Source: Stieleria maiorica
Lineage (GTDB): Bacteria; Planctomycetota; Planctomycetia; Pirellulales; Pirellulaceae
Direction of reading: 5' to 3'
Assembly (NCBI RefSeq): GCF_008035925.1
Contig: NZ_CP036264.1
Location: 9,119,121-9,183,120, forward strand
DNA: 64,000 nucleotides
The position numbers and the translations under genes were made by a program. Shown in pieces: positions 61,331-64,000 of this stretch. Positions within the stretch are counted from its first letter, which is position 1, and each line of letters begins with the position of its first letter. Below the pieces are notes generated by a model. It was given only the letters and a program-made list of their open reading frames with translations, was not told the origin of the DNA and ran no database searches.

Positions 61331-62718
61331 ATCGACCTATCCTTGCAATGATTGTTTTGTGCCTGGCCATCCCGCTTTCGGACGCCCGGTCGCAGGAACA
61401 TAAGCCGAATTTCATCGTTATCCTCGCGGACGACCTGGGCTACGGTGACCTCGGGTGTTTCGGAGCGACGGATATCCGCACTCCGAACATCGATTCACTG
61501 GCGCGGGACGGGATGAAGTTCACCAGCTTTTACGTACACCAGCGATGCTCTCCCTCCAGGCTTGCGTTCATGACAGGCTGTTACGCGCACCGCGTTGGTA
61601 CGACGAAAGTGATCTATCCGCGAGATCGCATGGGTATCAACCCGGCGGAAATCACCGCGCCGGAGCTTTTGAAGAAAGCCGGCTACACATGCGGGATCGT
61701 CGGTAAGTGGCATCTCGGCGACTGGGAACCTTTTCATCCGCTAAATCACGGCTTTGACTACTTCAAGGGCGCGTGGCATGTTGCTGCGGATGATGGAGAA
61801 TCGGCCGAAAGGGAAGGTGCCTTCATGGAGAACCGAACCACGGTATCAGAGACCTACCGGAAGTGCGGCGAGACCGAGCACGAGGAAGTCAACGGCGCGC
61901 TGCGATTCATCGAGGAGAACCGGTCCAGGCCCTTCATGCTCTACTATGCGAGCCGCGGCACACATTCACGCTGGAATCCCAGCCCGAAGTTTGTTGGCAC
62001 GTCGACCCGACCCAATCGCTACGGTGATGCCGTTCAAGAATTGGATTTTGAAGTCGGCCGCATCCTGCAGAAGCTCGACGAAATCGAACTGAGCCAGGAC
62101 ACGCTGGTGATCTTCGGCTCCGATAATGGAGCCCCGCTGAACAGCCCCGGTCCCTCCAATGCTCCCCTTCGAGACGGCAAGTGGACGAATTTCGAAGGCG
62201 GCATCCGCACTCCTTGGCTCATGCGATGGCCGGGGCACATTCCGGCGAATGTGACCACCGAGCGGATCGCCGGAATCTGGGACTTGCTGCCAACGTTCTG
62301 TGACATCGCTGGAGTGGCACCGCCGCATGACCGCGTGCTCGACGGCGTGAGCATTCTTCCCGTGATGCTGGGCGAGCAAGAATCAACTCCTCCGCGCGAC
62401 AGCGTCATCATGGACGGCTCGACGATCCGTATGGGTGACTGGAAGCTGTTCCTGAAAGCAGAGAAGCCTGGCGGAAGAAATGGCGGCGAGCGGATGGGAA
62501 CGGCGGCAGGCACGCTCTTCAATATGAAGACCGATTCGAGCGAAACCACCGATGTCGCCGCTGAAAATCCTGATGTGGTTCAGAGTCTGCGCGTTGCTGC
62601 GAAAGCCTTTGAGCAGGAACTGGCAAACCACTCTCGTCCCATCGGCCGACTGGAAGGCGACAACAAGGACAGTGCAAAGCCTGGCACAAAGACCAGGAAG
62701 AACAAAAGCGACAAGTGA
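61327..62718 (+). CDS. Secreted sulfatase (arylsulfatase family) 2
   Basis: A 463-residue enzyme with signal peptide (about 1-22). Formylglycine motif CSPSR with Cys at residue 74, metal ligands ILADDLGYGD and FGSDNGAP, GKWHLG present. The C-terminus is Lys-rich. Co-translated with sulfatase 1; the two likely act on different sulfate positions of one polymer. Confidence 0.95.
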   Translation: MNRPILAMIVLCLAIPLSDARSQEHKPNFIVILADDLGYGDLGCFGATDIRTPNIDSLARDGMKFTSFYVHQRCSPSRLAFMTGCYAHRVGTTKVIYPRDRMGINPAEITAPELLKKAGYTCGIVGKWHLGDWEPFHPLNHGFDYFKGAWHVAADDGESAEREGAFMENRTTVSETYRKCGETEHEEVNGALRFIEENRSRPFMLYYASRGTHSRWNPSPKFVGTSTRPNRYGDAVQELDFEVGRILQKLDEIELSQDTLVIFGSDNGAPLNSPGPSNAPLRDGKWTNFEGGIRTPWLMRWPGHIPANVTTERIAGIWDLLPTFCDIAGVAPPHDRVLDGVSILPVMLGEQESTPPRDSVIMDGSTIRMGDWKLFLKAEKPGGRNGGERMGTAAGTLFNMKTDSSETTDVAAENPDVVQSLRVAAKAFEQELANHSRPIGRLEGDNKDSAKPGTKTRKNKSDK

Positions 62719-62724
62719 ATTGAT

Positions 62725-64000
62725 ATGAAACCTAATCAACAAGTGATCAATAGGCTCGCGGTTCTCCTGTTCCTATGCGTGTTTTCCACGCAGAACGCAG
62801 CGGCGGAAAAGCCGATGAATGTTTTGATGTTGATCTCAGACGATTTGAATTCTTGGCTGCTGGAAAACCCAGAACGTTATGTTGGAAGAGTCATCGCCCC
62901 GAACCTGAAGGCGTTGGCTCAAAGCGGTGTGAATTTCAAGTACGCCTATACCTCGGCACCCGTATGCAGCCCCTCTCGAACTGCTTTCTTCTCCGGCGTG
63001 GCCCCTTGGAAATCAGGTATCTACAACAACGCGCAGAGCATCAGCACGAGTACGGCACTGAATCAAGATGCGGTGTTATCACTGGCCGGATTGTTCAGGA
63101 AGAGCGGCTACGCAACCTTTGGTTATGGCAAGATCACTCACGGCTGGGATCAGAAACAGCACTGGGACGATCATGTCGGTCACAAGCGAGACCCGGCTCC
63201 TCCTGGTGCGCCGTTGGCTGGACTGAGCAGAGGCGAGCAGGATTGGGGAAAAATCCATCTCACCGAGGATCAAATGAATGACACCCTCGGAGCCAACAAG
63301 GCCATCGCGGTCCTAGAGGAACAACACGACAAGCCATTCTTCCTAGCCTACGGCTCGTTCAATCCTCACATGCCATGGTACGTACCGCAGAAATATTTCG
63401 ATATGTATCCCTTGGATCAGATCGTCCTTCCCGAGCTGAAGGAGGACGACTTGGAAGACCTTCCGCCACTTGCAAAAGCGGTGAGTGATGGGCTCGGGAG
63501 CTTTGCCGACAAGGTCATCCGGTCCGGCAAACACAAAGAGGCGGTGCAGGCCTACTTGGCCACGACCACCTATGTCGACACTCAGTTTGGTCGTGTGCTC
63601 GATGCCCTTGAAAAGAGCCCGTACAAGGACAACACGATTGTCGTTTTCCTGACTGATCACGGGTTTCACCTGGGCGAAAAACATCACTGGCAAAAAACGA
63701 CTCTCTGGGAAGAGGGGACGCACACGTTGTTGATGTTTCGTGCGCCGGGAGTTACCCAAGCCGGTGGCGTGTCTGAACGGTTCGTCTCTCTTTTGGATAT
63801 CTACCCCACCCTGGCCGAACTCTGCGAACTTTCGCCTCCTGCGACCATCGATGGACGATCGCTGGTCCCCCTGCTCAAAGACCCGATGGCTCCCTGGGAA
63901 AGCACGGCCATCACCGGACTGTGCGACAAAAGCAAAACGGACCTAGCCTACGTCAGCATCCGTCATGAACTCGGACGCTATACCCGATACGGGTCTGACG
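62725..64000 (+). CDS. Secreted sulfatase 3 (iduronate-2-sulfatase-like), cut by window end
   Basis: The frame opens at ATG 62725, 6 bases after the previous stop, and is still open at base 64000 (425 codons seen). Signal peptide about 1-27; formylglycine motif CSPSR with Cys at residue 81; metal ligands LISDDLN and [15 protein letters not shown], the latter typical of iduronate/choline-sulfatase-like members. Third enzyme of the sulfatase operon. Confidence 0.92.
   Translation, partial: MKPNQQVINRLAVLLFLCVFSTQNAAAEKPMNVLMLISDDLNSWLLENPERYVGRVIAPNLKALAQSGVNFKYAYTSAPVCSPSRTAFFSGVAPWKSGIYNNAQSISTSTALNQDAVLSLAGLFRKSGYATFGYGKITHGWDQKQHWDDHVGHKRDPAPPGAPLAGLSRGEQDWGKIHLTEDQMNDTLGANKAIAVLEEQHDKPFFLAYGSFNPHMPWYVPQKYFDMYPLDQIVLPELKEDDLEDLPPLAKAVSDGLGSFADKVIRSGKHKEAVQAYLATTTYVDTQFGRVLDALEKSPYKDNTIVVFLTDHGFHLGEKHHWQKTTLWEEGTHTLLMFRAPGVTQAGGVSERFVSLLDIYPTLAELCELSPPATIDGRSLVPLLKDPMAPWESTAITGLCDKSKTDLAYVSIRHELGRYTRYGSD

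Overview
The window most resembles a planctomycete (Pirellula/Rhodopirellula-like) chromosome. This rests on an ECF sigma factor / FecR-LamG protein / sulfatase operon, DUF1569 and DCC-family proteins, giant serine-rich proteins and palindromic dispersed repeats. All family names come from motifs read by eye; no database search was run.

Layout. (1) 1-11.8 kb: a tailed-phage-type structural operon (tail chaperone-like end, tape measure protein, two further structural proteins, one ending in a very long Ser-rich stretch). It runs through overlapping start/stop codons into two tandem glycosyltransferases, a GT25-sulfotransferase fusion and a radical SAM protein. (2) 11.8-16 kb: small housekeeping-type genes; an IS5-type element sits inside an acetyltransferase gene. 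(3) 16.4-25 kb: an RNA island. Forty-one tRNA genes cover all 20 amino acids, and every one is followed by the dinucleotide CT rather than CCA. Embedded with them are a slipin/SPFH protein, an endonuclease V, a SEC-C peptide and unknown proteins. The tRNA genes are followed by nine tandem small-RNA units, each closed by its own complementary end stem; five to seven of them enclose a circularly permuted tRNA-like fold. The island leads straight into a Ro60/TROVE protein, so I read the units as a tandem array of YrlA-like Y RNAs. (4) 27-30 kb: RNA 2'-phosphotransferase KptA, an ADP-ribosylglycohydrolase and an M28 peptidase. (5) 30.1-55.7 kb: a defence island built on DNA phosphorothioation of the Ssp type (SspA, SspD, SspC, SspB) with a DptFGH/SspFGH-like restriction operon and an Mrr-type nuclease. 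A two-component-like trio (dual-GHKL histidine kinase, receiver protein, unknown protein) is wedged between sspD and sspC. An HNH nuclease gene that closes the operon is cut by an IS256-type element with a 9-bp target duplication. (6) 55.7-57.5 kb: a truncated second copy of the Ser-rich phage gene, in direct orientation 51 kb from the first. (7) 57.7-64 kb: ECF sigma factor, FecR/LamG protein and three sulfatases, the last cut by the window end.

How the parts may work together. The Ssp genes would sulfurate the DNA backbone and the FGH genes would attack DNA lacking the mark. The kinase/receiver trio may gate this, which is inference. The Ro60-tRNA-KptA region looks like an RNA supply, surveillance and repair locus. 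The two direct repeats bracket both islands and could mediate their loss or amplification.
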